A DNA stretch of 12,796 bases from Planctomycetaceae bacterium (lineage in GTDB: Bacteria; Planctomycetota; Planctomycetia; Pirellulales; Pirellulaceae): contig PADE01000271.1 in NCBI GenBank assembly GCA_002702965.1, positions 910 to 13,705 on the forward strand, in the 5' to 3' direction. Positions 7,118-12,796 of this stretch are shown in pieces. Both the position numbers and the translations under genes were made by a program. Numbering within the stretch: the first letter of the stretch is position 1; each line of letters starts with the position of its first letter. The notes below the pieces were generated by a model. That model was not told the origin of the DNA, searched no databases, and saw nothing but the letters and a program-made list of their open reading frames with translations.

Positions 7118-8503
7118 TCAGAGCAGTTCGCGAATCGGTTTGCCCTGGGGGAGGATGGGCATCGGCCGGCCCGAGAGATTGGGGAACGTCTGTTCGGTCG
7201 AGATGCCCAAATGCCGGTAGACCGTTGCCCAGATGTCGTCGGGAGAAAGGGGTCGGTCGGCGGGCCGTTCGCCGAGCGTGTTGGAGCTGCCAATCACCTG
7301 GCCCGTCCGCAGGCCGCCCCCGGACAGGAGCGCGGAGTAGACGCCCGGCCAATGGTCGCGGCCCGGCTGAACCACTCCGGTGTTGGTTCCCTTCTGATAG
7401 CTGATTCGTGGAGTGTGGCCAAACTCGCCGGTGACCACCAGCAGGACGTCCCGGTCTAAACCCCGGTCGTAGAGGTCGGTAATCAGTGCCGAGATGGCCT
7501 GGTCGAAATAGGGAACGCGCCAGCGGGCATCGTCGAAGACATGGCAGTTGACGGCGTGGCAATCCCAGTTGTAGACCACGTTGCGGGGAGGCTGGCCGCC
7601 CGGGTGTTCCATCACCACATTGGCGAAACTCGTCCCCGCTTCGATCAGCCGTCGGGCCAGCAGGGCCTGCTGGCCGTACGGGTTCATGCCGTAACGCTGT
7701 CGCAGTTGGTCGTCTTCACGCGTTAGATCAAAAGCCTTACGGGCCCGATCGCTGGTCAATAGTGAGAACGCTTGTTGTTGGAACCGATCGCTCGATTCCA
7801 TGACCCCCGTTTGATCGAGTTGGTGACGCAATTGATCGAACCGCACCAGCAGCGATCGGCGGTCGCGGAGCCGAGGAGTGATCTCCGGCAGGATCGACAG
7901 GTTCGGGATCGACCAGTCTTGTTGGCTGGGATCGCCCAATACCAGGAACGGCGTGGACGTTTGTCCCAGGTAGGCCGATCCCTGTGAATAGGCGTCGACA
8001 TTGGTGCCGCCGCGTTGGCCGGAAGTGAAGGGCAGCACGCCGGGAGGTCCCGGTGAGCGCATTTTGTGGACGATTGACCCGACACCCGGCGCGTCGTTGA
8101 CGAAGCCGGTGGGTGTTTTGGGAATGCGACCGGTCAGGACCCGTTTATGGGCCCCGTCATGGCCGGCGAACCCATGGGTCAGCGAGCGCAACAAGGCAAA
8201 ACGGTCGGCAATTTTTGCGTGCTTGGGTAGCAAATCCGAGAGATCCATTCCCGGAACGGAGCTGCGAATCGGAAGAAACTCGCCCCGGTACTCGGTCGGC
8301 GCGGTCGGTTTGGGGTCATAGGTGTCCATGTGGGACAACCCGCCCGTCAGCCAGACGAGGATCACCGACGTGTTTCGGGCAGCCCGCCCGTCGGTGCCCG
8401 AGGCGTCCCGCGCGCGGAGCAGCTGGGCGTTCCCCAGAGCTAGGCTCGCCAGCGAACCCGTTTGCAGCAGGCGGCGACGGGTGAGGCGGGCGAAGTCGGG
8501 CAT
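7118..8503 (-). CDS. DUF1501 domain-containing protein, Tat-exported (complete, unpaired)
   Basis: 461 residues from ATG 8501-8503. The frame is open to 8620, but the extra 39 residues show no signal and no ribosome site; the chosen start gives the Tat-like signal LTRRRLLQTG (residues 7-16) followed by a hydrophobic Leu/Ala core. Family motifs are complete: GGLSHMDTYDPKP (54-66), GHDGAHKRVLTG (114-125), GEFGHTPR (359-366) and GRDHWPG (381-387). The fold is that of the alkaline phosphatase/sulfatase superfamily; the substrate is unknown. Unlike the copy at the left edge, there is no cytochrome/DUF1549/DUF1553 gene directly upstream; the upstream neighbour is a C26 amidotransferase-like gene 123 bases away. 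It converges with the beta-propeller gene, 70 bases between stops. It differs clearly from the left-edge copy (GGLSHMD against GGPSQMD), so this is not a recent duplication. Confidence 0.94.
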   Translation of the reverse strand: MPDFARLTRRRLLQTGSLASLALGNAQLLRARDASGTDGRAARNTSVILVWLTGGLSHMDTYDPKPTAPTEYRGEFLPIRSSVPGMDLSDLLPKHAKIADRFALLRSLTHGFAGHDGAHKRVLTGRIPKTPTGFVNDAPGVGSIVHKMRSPGPPGVLPFTSGQRGGTNVDAYSQGSAYLGQTSTPFLVLGDPSQQDWSIPNLSILPEITPRLRDRRSLLVRFDQLRHQLDQTGVMESSDRFQQQAFSLLTSDRARKAFDLTREDDQLRQRYGMNPYGQQALLARRLIEAGTSFANVVMEHPGGQPPRNVVYNWDCHAVNCHVFDDARWRVPYFDQAISALITDLYDRGLDRDVLLVVTGEFGHTPRISYQKGTNTGVVQPGRDHWPGVYSALLSGGGLRTGQVIGSSNTLGERPADRPLSPDDIWATVYRHLGISTEQTFPNLSGRPMPILPQGKPIRELL

Positions 8504-8551
8504 CGAGTCGGACGCTCCAGGTGCGAAGAGTCGGCGATTGTCTGTGGGTCC

Positions 8552-8581
8552 AGTATACGATCCCTCGGCGCTGCCGAGCAA
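8552..8581 (-). promoter_or_regulatory. Candidate promoter for the unpaired DUF1501 gene
   Basis: On the minus strand, TTGCTC (8576-8581, three of six), an 18-base spacer and TATACT (8552-8557, five of six to TATAAT). Transcription would start near 8545, about 42 bases ahead of the ATG at 8503. The spacer contains a perfect palindrome with 6-base arms (CTCGGC/GCCGAG, 8564-8578), a plausible operator position. The -10 is reasonable, the -35 weak. Confidence 0.35.
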
Positions 8582-8626
8582 CGCGAGAAACCGATCGCGG
8601 GGCCGCTGCCTGCACGCCACGCGCGC

Positions 8627-9502
8627 TCAGCGCGGTGAACCGCGGGCCGCCCGATTCGGCCTGCGGCGCCGCGCCTCGTCGACAAAGGCCCGAATCAAGG
8701 ACAATTGTAAGGCGTCGTTGACCGTCATTTCCGGGTGCCACTGGACGGCCAGCGTCCACTCGTTGGCGAACTCGTTGACCTCGATGGCCTCGACGGTCCG
8801 GTCGGGAGAACGGGCCACCACGCGCACGCCGGAGCCGAGGTGTCCGACCGCTTGGCGGTGGTAACTCTGGACGTTGGCGATCTCACCGGCACCCACGATC
8901 GTGGCGAGCAGGCTTTTCGGTTGCACGTCCACCGGGTGGCCCTGGAGGGTGAAGTGCGTCGCGCGGAGCTTTTCATCGGCATCGAGGTCGACCAGTTTTC
9001 CACCGAATGCCACGTTGAGGATCTGACAGCCGCGGCAGATGCCGAGGATCGGGAGGTTTCGGGCCCGGGCCTCACGGATCAACGCGATCTCAAAATCATC
9101 CCGCCTGCGGTTCACCAGCTGGGCGGTCGCCGGATCGCCGCCGTAGAGCGCCGGGTCGACGTCGCCGCCGCCGGTCAACAGCAGCGCGTCCATCCCCTCG
9201 AGCAGCTTGCCGATGGCGGGCGGCTGCAACCCCTGGGGGTGGTCGGGGATCTCCAGCTTCAGCAGCCGCCCCCCGGCGCGACTGAAGATCTGATCGTAGG
9301 TCAGGGTGGTAAATCCCAGCCTGGCAAGCCAGCCGTCGTCTGGCGTCATGGCGATTCTTGGCGCATCGGCCGGCAGACTGGCGTTCCACAGGCGGAGCCC
9401 ACCTCGGCCTGCCAGGTAGAGGCCGATCGCGGCGATCAACCCCAGCGCGACCCGGCGGAGCGACCGCCACCGGTGGCGGCGCGGGGTGCGGTCACCGGTC
9501 AT
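8627..9502 (-). CDS. Membrane-anchored class I glutamine amidotransferase / peptidase C26 (gamma-glutamyl-GABA hydrolase-like)
   Basis: 291 residues from ATG 9500-9502, which overlaps the TGA of the ATP-grasp gene (ATGA), indicating translational coupling. Motifs match the PuuD-type C26 family: GGGDVDPALYGG (111-122), the nucleophile elbow GICRGCQILN with Cys156, SYHRQAVG (213-220), and QWHPE with His256 and Glu258 completing the triad. Characterised members hydrolyse gamma-glutamyl amides such as gamma-glutamyl-GABA. Unusually for the family (about 250 residues, cytosolic) it begins with an Arg-rich N-terminus and a hydrophobic segment (about 18-32, VALGLIAAIGLYLAG), so it is probably a signal-anchored protein; by the positive-inside rule the catalytic domain would face the periplasm. 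Pairing with an ATP-grasp ligase suggests it acts on, or supplies ammonia for, that enzyme's product, though opposite membrane sides would argue against direct ammonia channelling. The exact substrate is unknown. Confidence 0.9.
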   Translation of the reverse strand: MTGDRTPRRHRWRSLRRVALGLIAAIGLYLAGRGGLRLWNASLPADAPRIAMTPDDGWLARLGFTTLTYDQIFSRAGGRLLKLEIPDHPQGLQPPAIGKLLEGMDALLLTGGGDVDPALYGGDPATAQLVNRRRDDFEIALIREARARNLPILGICRGCQILNVAFGGKLVDLDADEKLRATHFTLQGHPVDVQPKSLLATIVGAGEIANVQSYHRQAVGHLGSGVRVVARSPDRTVEAIEVNEFANEWTLAVQWHPEMTVNDALQLSLIRAFVDEARRRRPNRAARGSPR

Positions 9503-10878
9503 GACTCGGTGTCCGTTTCGTCGATCGCCTTGGGTGGACCGCTCTCACCGGTCAACAGCTCCATGTTGATCTTGCCATGTTTCAAGAACACGACCAGCGG
9601 GTACAGGCCACCCAGAACGGGCGAGGGGTCTTCGGACGAGAACAGATCGTTGACGGTTTGTTTGTGCACCTGGAACAGGTCGTGCACCGTCTTGCTGCGC
9701 CCCGGGATGTCGACGTAGTCCTTCAGTCCCGAGAACAATTGGCGCAGGCCTGCCCGCTTGGAACCCTGACGGAATTCCTGGCGGCTCTCTTGCCAGGCGT
9801 TTTTGAGGTTGTCGCTGTGGGTTGAACTCTTGGAGATCTCTTGCAACGTGGCGAGCAGGCCGACCAGCGGGGCCTCGGTCTTGACGTCATAGCTCACGTC
9901 GTCGGGAGGATCGACCCGTCCGTCGACCGCCAGCCGGAAGAGCAGCCAGGGGTAATCCCAGCCCGACTCGACCGCCTGGGTGAGGCCACCCCAGAAACGC
10001 GGGTTGACCTCGATCAGCCAGGGATCGGTATCCACGTCACCCGTCCAGCGAAAGTCGATTTCGGCCACACCGTGCCAGTTCTTGGGGCCCAGCAGCGACG
10101 CGCAGACCTGCTCCATTTTTTCAGCCTTGACCGTCTCGCGGACCACGCCGGCTCCTTTGTCCGCCGGGAACTGCCGAATATTGCGGTAGGTCATGCAGGC
10201 GATCAACGCGCCCCGGTCGAACAGCGTGGTGACGCAGTAGTCGTCGCCGGGTACGCCCTGTTGGACGATCGGATAATCTTCCGGACGCAGCGCGTAGTCT
10301 TCGACCAGGCTCCCGAAGTAGGAGATCAGTTCCTCACGGGAATCGACCTTGGCGATGCCGACCCCGGCGGCCGATTCTCTCAGCTTGACGAAGGCCGGCA
10401 GGCCGATCTCATCGGCTCGGCGCTCGAGTTCCTCGATGCTCGCCGGAAAGATCGTGGGAGGGGCGCACAGCCCGTTCTCCTGGGCGTAGGCCGCCAGGGT
10501 CCCCTTGTTGTGGACGTCCTCGATCTGTTCGATGGTCGGCAGGGGCACTCGAATGTGGGGCTCGAACCGCTCGCGATGCCGGGCGATGAGATAGGTCTCT
10601 TTGTGGATCGGCATCAGCACGTAGGGGGTGGCCGGATCCTCCGGCTTGTGCTCGATGACCGCTGCTTCGAGCCGGTCGAGGAATTCGGCCGGTTGCTTTG
10701 AGCTGTCGGGATAGGTGAAGTTGGCGGTGGAAAATTTGGAGAATGAGGCCGGGGTGAGCGCGACTTCGTCGGCGGTGATGACTTCGACGCCGCGCCTTCC
10801 CAGGCTGCGCGTGGCGGCCAGCGATTGCCAGCCGCGCGCATAGGTGACGATCGCTCTGCCCGCCTGCTCGGAGCTCAT
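9499..10878 (-). CDS. ATP-grasp domain carboxylate-amine ligase of unknown substrate
   Basis: 459 residues from ATG 10876-10878. The frame continues to 10992, but this ATG has a strong AGGAGG seven bases upstream. Order: an N-terminal preATP-grasp Rossmann-like segment (AIVTYARGWQSLAATRSLGR, 9-28); ATP-grasp domain (about 115-320) with DVHNKGTLAAYA (Lys125), FVKLRESAAGVGIAKV (163-178, Lys165 and a glycine-rich loop), HGVAEIDFRW (Asp275), and LIEVNPRFWGG, whose Glu290, Asn292 and Arg294 are the usual Mg/ATP ligands; then a charged helical C-terminus with a hydrophobic stretch near 421-433. It looks catalytically intact. By family it should activate a carboxylate as acyl phosphate and join it to an amine or thiol, resembling predicted ATP-grasp ligases of the COG3919 type. 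No signal peptide, so cytosolic. Coupled to the downstream C26 gene by ATGA overlap. Confidence 0.9.
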   Translation of the reverse strand: MSSEQAGRAIVTYARGWQSLAATRSLGRRGVEVITADEVALTPASFSKFSTANFTYPDSSKQPAEFLDRLEAAVIEHKPEDPATPYVLMPIHKETYLIARHRERFEPHIRVPLPTIEQIEDVHNKGTLAAYAQENGLCAPPTIFPASIEELERRADEIGLPAFVKLRESAAGVGIAKVDSREELISYFGSLVEDYALRPEDYPIVQQGVPGDDYCVTTLFDRGALIACMTYRNIRQFPADKGAGVVRETVKAEKMEQVCASLLGPKNWHGVAEIDFRWTGDVDTDPWLIEVNPRFWGGLTQAVESGWDYPWLLFRLAVDGRVDPPDDVSYDVKTEAPLVGLLATLQEISKSSTHSDNLKNAWQESRQEFRQGSKRAGLRQLFSGLKDYVDIPGRSKTVHDLFQVHKQTVNDLFSSEDPSPVLGGLYPLVVFLKHGKINMELLTGESGPPKAIDETDTES

Positions 10879-10915
10879 CTCGGACCCTCCTCGAGGATGT
10901 GGCCTTGTGCAGTTG

Positions 10916-10944
10916 ATGCTAAGGCGCAACACCCAAACGGACAA
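10916..10944 (-). promoter_or_regulatory. Candidate promoter for the ATP-grasp / C26 operon
   Basis: On the minus strand, TTGTCC (10939-10944, four of six), a 17-base spacer and TAGCAT (10916-10921, four of six). Transcription would start near 10909, about 31 bases ahead of the ATG at 10878, leaving room for the AGGAGG ribosome site. Spacing is ideal, hexamers moderate. The rest of the divergent gap to 11078 shows a TAGAAT -10-like hexamer on the plus strand (11019-11024) without a clear -35, which could serve the metallophosphoesterase gene. Confidence 0.35.
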
Positions 10945-11078
10945 CCGGCGACGGATGCCGCGCTGAGCCAGGTCGCCGTGCGGCGGTGCCATCGGCTCCC
11001 TGTCGCCGGATCTTCCCCTAGAATGAATAGACTGTGGTAGCTGCTCGAATGCGTTCCCGAGACCCTAGCTTCGTTTAG

Positions 11079-11825
11079 ATGTTTGCGATCATCAGTGACA
11101 TTCACGCGAATCTCGAGGCACTTACGGCTGTCCTTGCAGACGTTCGGCAACGTGGAGTGAATGAACTGATTTGCTTGGGCGACGTGATCGGCTATGGCCC
11201 CGATCCTGTTGAGTGCTTGCGTCAGGCGTCAGTCTGGCCGGTTGTCGTCGCTGGCGATTGGGATCGTGCTGTCGTTAAGCATGATCCAACGCAATGGATC
11301 GATTGGATCAACCGGCATATCGAGTGGATTCAACGGACCATTTCGAGTGCTTCGGACGGCGAAGCCCTGTTGTCCACGGTGGCGTCCTTTCGGGCGCAGC
11401 ACAGTCAACTGGGATGCCAGTTCTGCCATGGGACTCCCAGCGATGTTCGCGACTACGTGTTCCCTGAAGACATTTACAACCAACCGAAGCTTGAGCGCAT
11501 TGCCTGCGAATTCGACCGAACACTGTTTGCTGGTCATACCCACATTCCCGGTTTGTTCGCTTTATCGTCGGGGGGTGAATGGGAGTACATCGAAGCGTCG
11601 CCCGGTCAGGAATACGACGTTCGCGAGTACACAAAACTGATTTGCAATGTCGGTTCGATTGGGCAGCCAAGGGATGGAGATTCGCGGGCATCGTTTGTCC
11701 TATTCGATGGCCACGTGATTCGATTCCATCGTGTCGATTACGACATGGATACCACCGTGGCGAAGATCAAGGACAATCCCGATATTGACGACATGCACGG
11801 AGGCCGGCTGCCCGAGGGAAGATAA
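11079..11825 (+). CDS. Calcineurin-like metallophosphoesterase with altered metal-site motif
   Basis: 248 residues from ATG 11079; no clear ribosome site upstream. Motifs of the YfcE/MJ0936-like phosphoesterase group in order: SDIHANLEAL (Asp7, His9), CLGDVIGYGPDP (Asp35), GDWD (59-62), CHGTP (His117) and AGHTHIPG (His153, His155). The blocks DYVFPEDIYNQ and CNVGSIGQPRDGD match a family common in planctomycetes. The canonical GNH[DE] motif is replaced by GDWD: the metal-bridging Asn becomes Asp and the catalytic His becomes Trp, while the other metal ligands remain. The enzyme may have changed or lost activity. Base composition is lower in GC than the flanks (29 to 34 of 60 in sampled lines, against 42 to 49 of 60 nearby), suggesting a different history. 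No signal peptide; cytosolic. It may share a transcript with the amidohydrolase gene 72 bases downstream. Confidence 0.9.
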   Translation: MFAIISDIHANLEALTAVLADVRQRGVNELICLGDVIGYGPDPVECLRQASVWPVVVAGDWDRAVVKHDPTQWIDWINRHIEWIQRTISSASDGEALLSTVASFRAQHSQLGCQFCHGTPSDVRDYVFPEDIYNQPKLERIACEFDRTLFAGHTHIPGLFALSSGGEWEYIEASPGQEYDVREYTKLICNVGSIGQPRDGDSRASFVLFDGHVIRFHRVDYDMDTTVAKIKDNPDIDDMHGGRLPEGR

Positions 11826-11830
11826 TGGCC

Positions 11831-11878
11831 GGGCCAGAGGGCGTGGAAGAATCGGGCTGCCGCACGCACCGCTGGCCC
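11831..11878 (+). other. Stem-loop between the metallophosphoesterase and amidohydrolase genes
   Basis: Outer arms GGGCCAG (11831-11837) and CTGGCCC (11872-11878) pair perfectly, and inner arms GCGTG (11841-11845) and CACGC (11863-11867) extend the stem across an internal loop. It fills most of the 72-base gap and ends just before the strong GGAGG ribosome site of the next gene. It has no T-run. It could be a weak terminator, an intercistronic processing or stability element, or chance. Confidence 0.3.
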
Positions 11879-11897
11879 AGCACGGGGGAGGATCGAA

Positions 11898-12796
11898 ATG
11901 CCCAGATCGAAGGAGCAGATTCTGGCGGAGGCCCGCGCGATGTTCCAGCGCGAGCTGGAAAGCTTCGTGCCCGAGCGGGTGTTTGACAGTCACTTCGAGA
12001 TCTGGGACGCCGGGGCCCAACTCGAATCGGGGGTGGGAGTCTCCATTCCGACCCGCTGGGAGGATCTGCGGCCGGGGCTCGAGGTGCTTCATCCGGGGCG
12101 GCGGTTCGGCGCGGCGCTGATCCCTTTCAGCTACAACGCTGAATGGGTGCCGGTGACCAACGAGTGGTCCGCCCGCCAAGCGGATCTCAGTGATGGTGCC
12201 TGCTGCAGCTACTTTTTCGTCCGTCCCGACGACGATCCGGAATGGGTGCGTCAGGAGGTGCGACGGTTGGGGGCGGTCGGCTACAAGTCGTACCACACCT
12301 ACGCCTCGCGACAGCCGACGTTCCAGGCCGAGATCCCCGAGTACATGCCCGAACGGCTGGTCGAAGTCGCGCACCAGGAGGAGTGGGTGATCAATATGCA
12401 CCTCGTCAAATCCGCGGCGGTGGCCGATCCCTCGAACATTCACTGGATTCGGCATTACTGTCAGAAGTACCCGGGAATCACGCTGGTGCTATCGCACTCG
12501 GCACGCGGGTTTCAGCCCGAGCACAATCTGGCCGGGCTGCCCCAGCTGGCCGATCTGGAGAACCTGTATTTCGACAGCAGCGTGAACTGCGAGCCGACGG
12601 CGCACCAGGCGGTGATCCGCATGATGGGACACGATCGGTTGCTGTACGGCACCGACTACCCCTGTAGCCATGTGCTCGGAAAGTACCTGGCGGTAGGCGA
12701 TTCGTTCATCGTTCTGGAGGAATCCGACCCGGTGTGGGAAGCGGCCTACGCCGAAATCACTCCGGCCCTGGTTGGCATGGAACACTTGCGGTCGCT
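11898..12796 (+). CDS. Amidohydrolase-2-type TIM-barrel metal-dependent hydrolase (partial, C-terminus off right edge)
   Basis: ATG at 11898 preceded by GGAGG six bases upstream; 299 codons are in the window with no stop. The fold call rests on ordered barrel motifs: VFDSHFEIWD (28-37), GYKSYH (128-133), INMHLVKS (165-172, His168), LVLSHSARG (197-204, His200) and LLYGTDYPCSH (248-258) with the conserved Asp253. These match the amidohydrolase-related (PF04909-like) family, which includes decarboxylases such as ACMSD and lactonases. The first metal motif normally reads DxHxH; here it is Asp30-Ser-His32-Phe-Glu34, so the second His is Glu. Only about a few dozen residues are probably missing, judged from family length. 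No signal peptide, so cytosolic. It follows the metallophosphoesterase gene by 72 bases on the same strand but is much more GC-rich. Substrate not known. Confidence 0.85.
   Translation, partial: MPRSKEQILAEARAMFQRELESFVPERVFDSHFEIWDAGAQLESGVGVSIPTRWEDLRPGLEVLHPGRRFGAALIPFSYNAEWVPVTNEWSARQADLSDGACCSYFFVRPDDDPEWVRQEVRRLGAVGYKSYHTYASRQPTFQAEIPEYMPERLVEVAHQEEWVINMHLVKSAAVADPSNIHWIRHYCQKYPGITLVLSHSARGFQPEHNLAGLPQLADLENLYFDSSVNCEPTAHQAVIRMMGHDRLLYGTDYPCSHVLGKYLAVGDSFIVLEESDPVWEAAYAEITPALVGMEHLRS

Noticed and set aside
5305..7293. Long 662-residue open frame on the minus strand across the beta-propeller gene
   Set aside because: It is antisense to a gene with a Tat signal, good ribosome site and clear family motifs; its own translation is Pro/Arg/Gly-rich without a recognisable domain, as expected of a GC-rich shadow frame.
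8504..8620. N-terminal extension of the unpaired DUF1501 protein
   Set aside because: The extra 39 residues precede a Tat signal, which must be N-terminal, and the candidate promoter lies within this stretch.
9841..10701. 286-residue plus-strand open frame inside the ATP-grasp gene
   Set aside because: Antisense to conserved ATP-grasp motifs; no ribosome site or recognisable domain.
10879..10992. N-terminal extension of the ATP-grasp protein
   Set aside because: A strong AGGAGG site precedes the internal ATG at 10878, and the extension is Arg-rich with no similarity to ATP-grasp N-termini.
11825..11890. ATG overlapping the metallophosphoesterase stop (TAATG) as a possible coupled start
   Set aside because: Its frame differs from the amidohydrolase frame and gives a short featureless peptide; the real start at 11898 has GGAGG and leads into the conserved barrel motifs.
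11700..12455. 251-residue minus-strand open frame over the end of the metallophosphoesterase and start of the amidohydrolase
   Set aside because: It covers two well-supported plus-strand genes and the gap between them; no motif in its translation.

Overview
This window looks like chromosomal DNA of a planctomycete (Planctomycetota, plausibly Pirellulales-like). It is GC-rich. It carries protein families that are greatly expanded in that phylum: an exported cytochrome c/DUF1549/DUF1553 protein next to a DUF1501 protein, a second DUF1501 protein, and secreted glycoside-hydrolase-like enzymes with Sec or twin-arginine (Tat) signals. The lineage is inferred from gene content. No rRNA, tRNA, CRISPR array, insertion sequence or integrase was seen.

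Layout. Bases 1-3520 (minus) hold a two-gene unit: the cytochrome/DUF1549/DUF1553 gene (638-3520), followed 26 bases downstream by a DUF1501 gene that runs off the left edge. Upstream of it, also on minus, is a secreted TIM-barrel glycosidase-like gene (3627-5243). A 238-base divergent region (5244-5481) separates it from a plus-strand, Tat-exported, beta-propeller glycosidase-like gene (5482-7047). That gene converges on a second, unpaired DUF1501 gene (7118-8503, minus). Next comes a translationally coupled minus-strand pair: an ATP-grasp ligase (9499-10878) and a membrane-anchored class I glutamine amidotransferase/peptidase C26 protein (8627-9502), overlapping by four bases (ATGA). A 200-base divergent region leads to two plus-strand genes: a lower-GC metallophosphoesterase (11079-11825) with an altered metal-site motif, and an amidohydrolase-2-type TIM-barrel protein (11898 to the right edge) with a changed HxH motif.

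How they may work together. The left two thirds fits an exported polysaccharide or organic-matter-processing neighbourhood. The DUF1549/DUF1553 plus DUF1501 pair is a hallmark planctomycete cassette of unproven biochemistry, and it sits beside two different secreted carbohydrate-active-like enzymes. The ATP-grasp/C26 pair looks like a small self-contained amide- or peptide-bond-forming and -cleaving (or amidating) module of unknown substrate. The metallophosphoesterase differs in base composition from everything around it.

The most notable candidates are the coupled ATP-grasp/membrane-anchored C26 pair, the metallophosphoesterase with GDWD in place of GNH[DE], the amidohydrolase with HxE in place of HxH, and a strong leader hairpin ahead of the 3627-5243 gene whose 5' arm could also pair with the Shine-Dalgarno sequence. 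None of these is proven to be a new system; each is stated below with a test.
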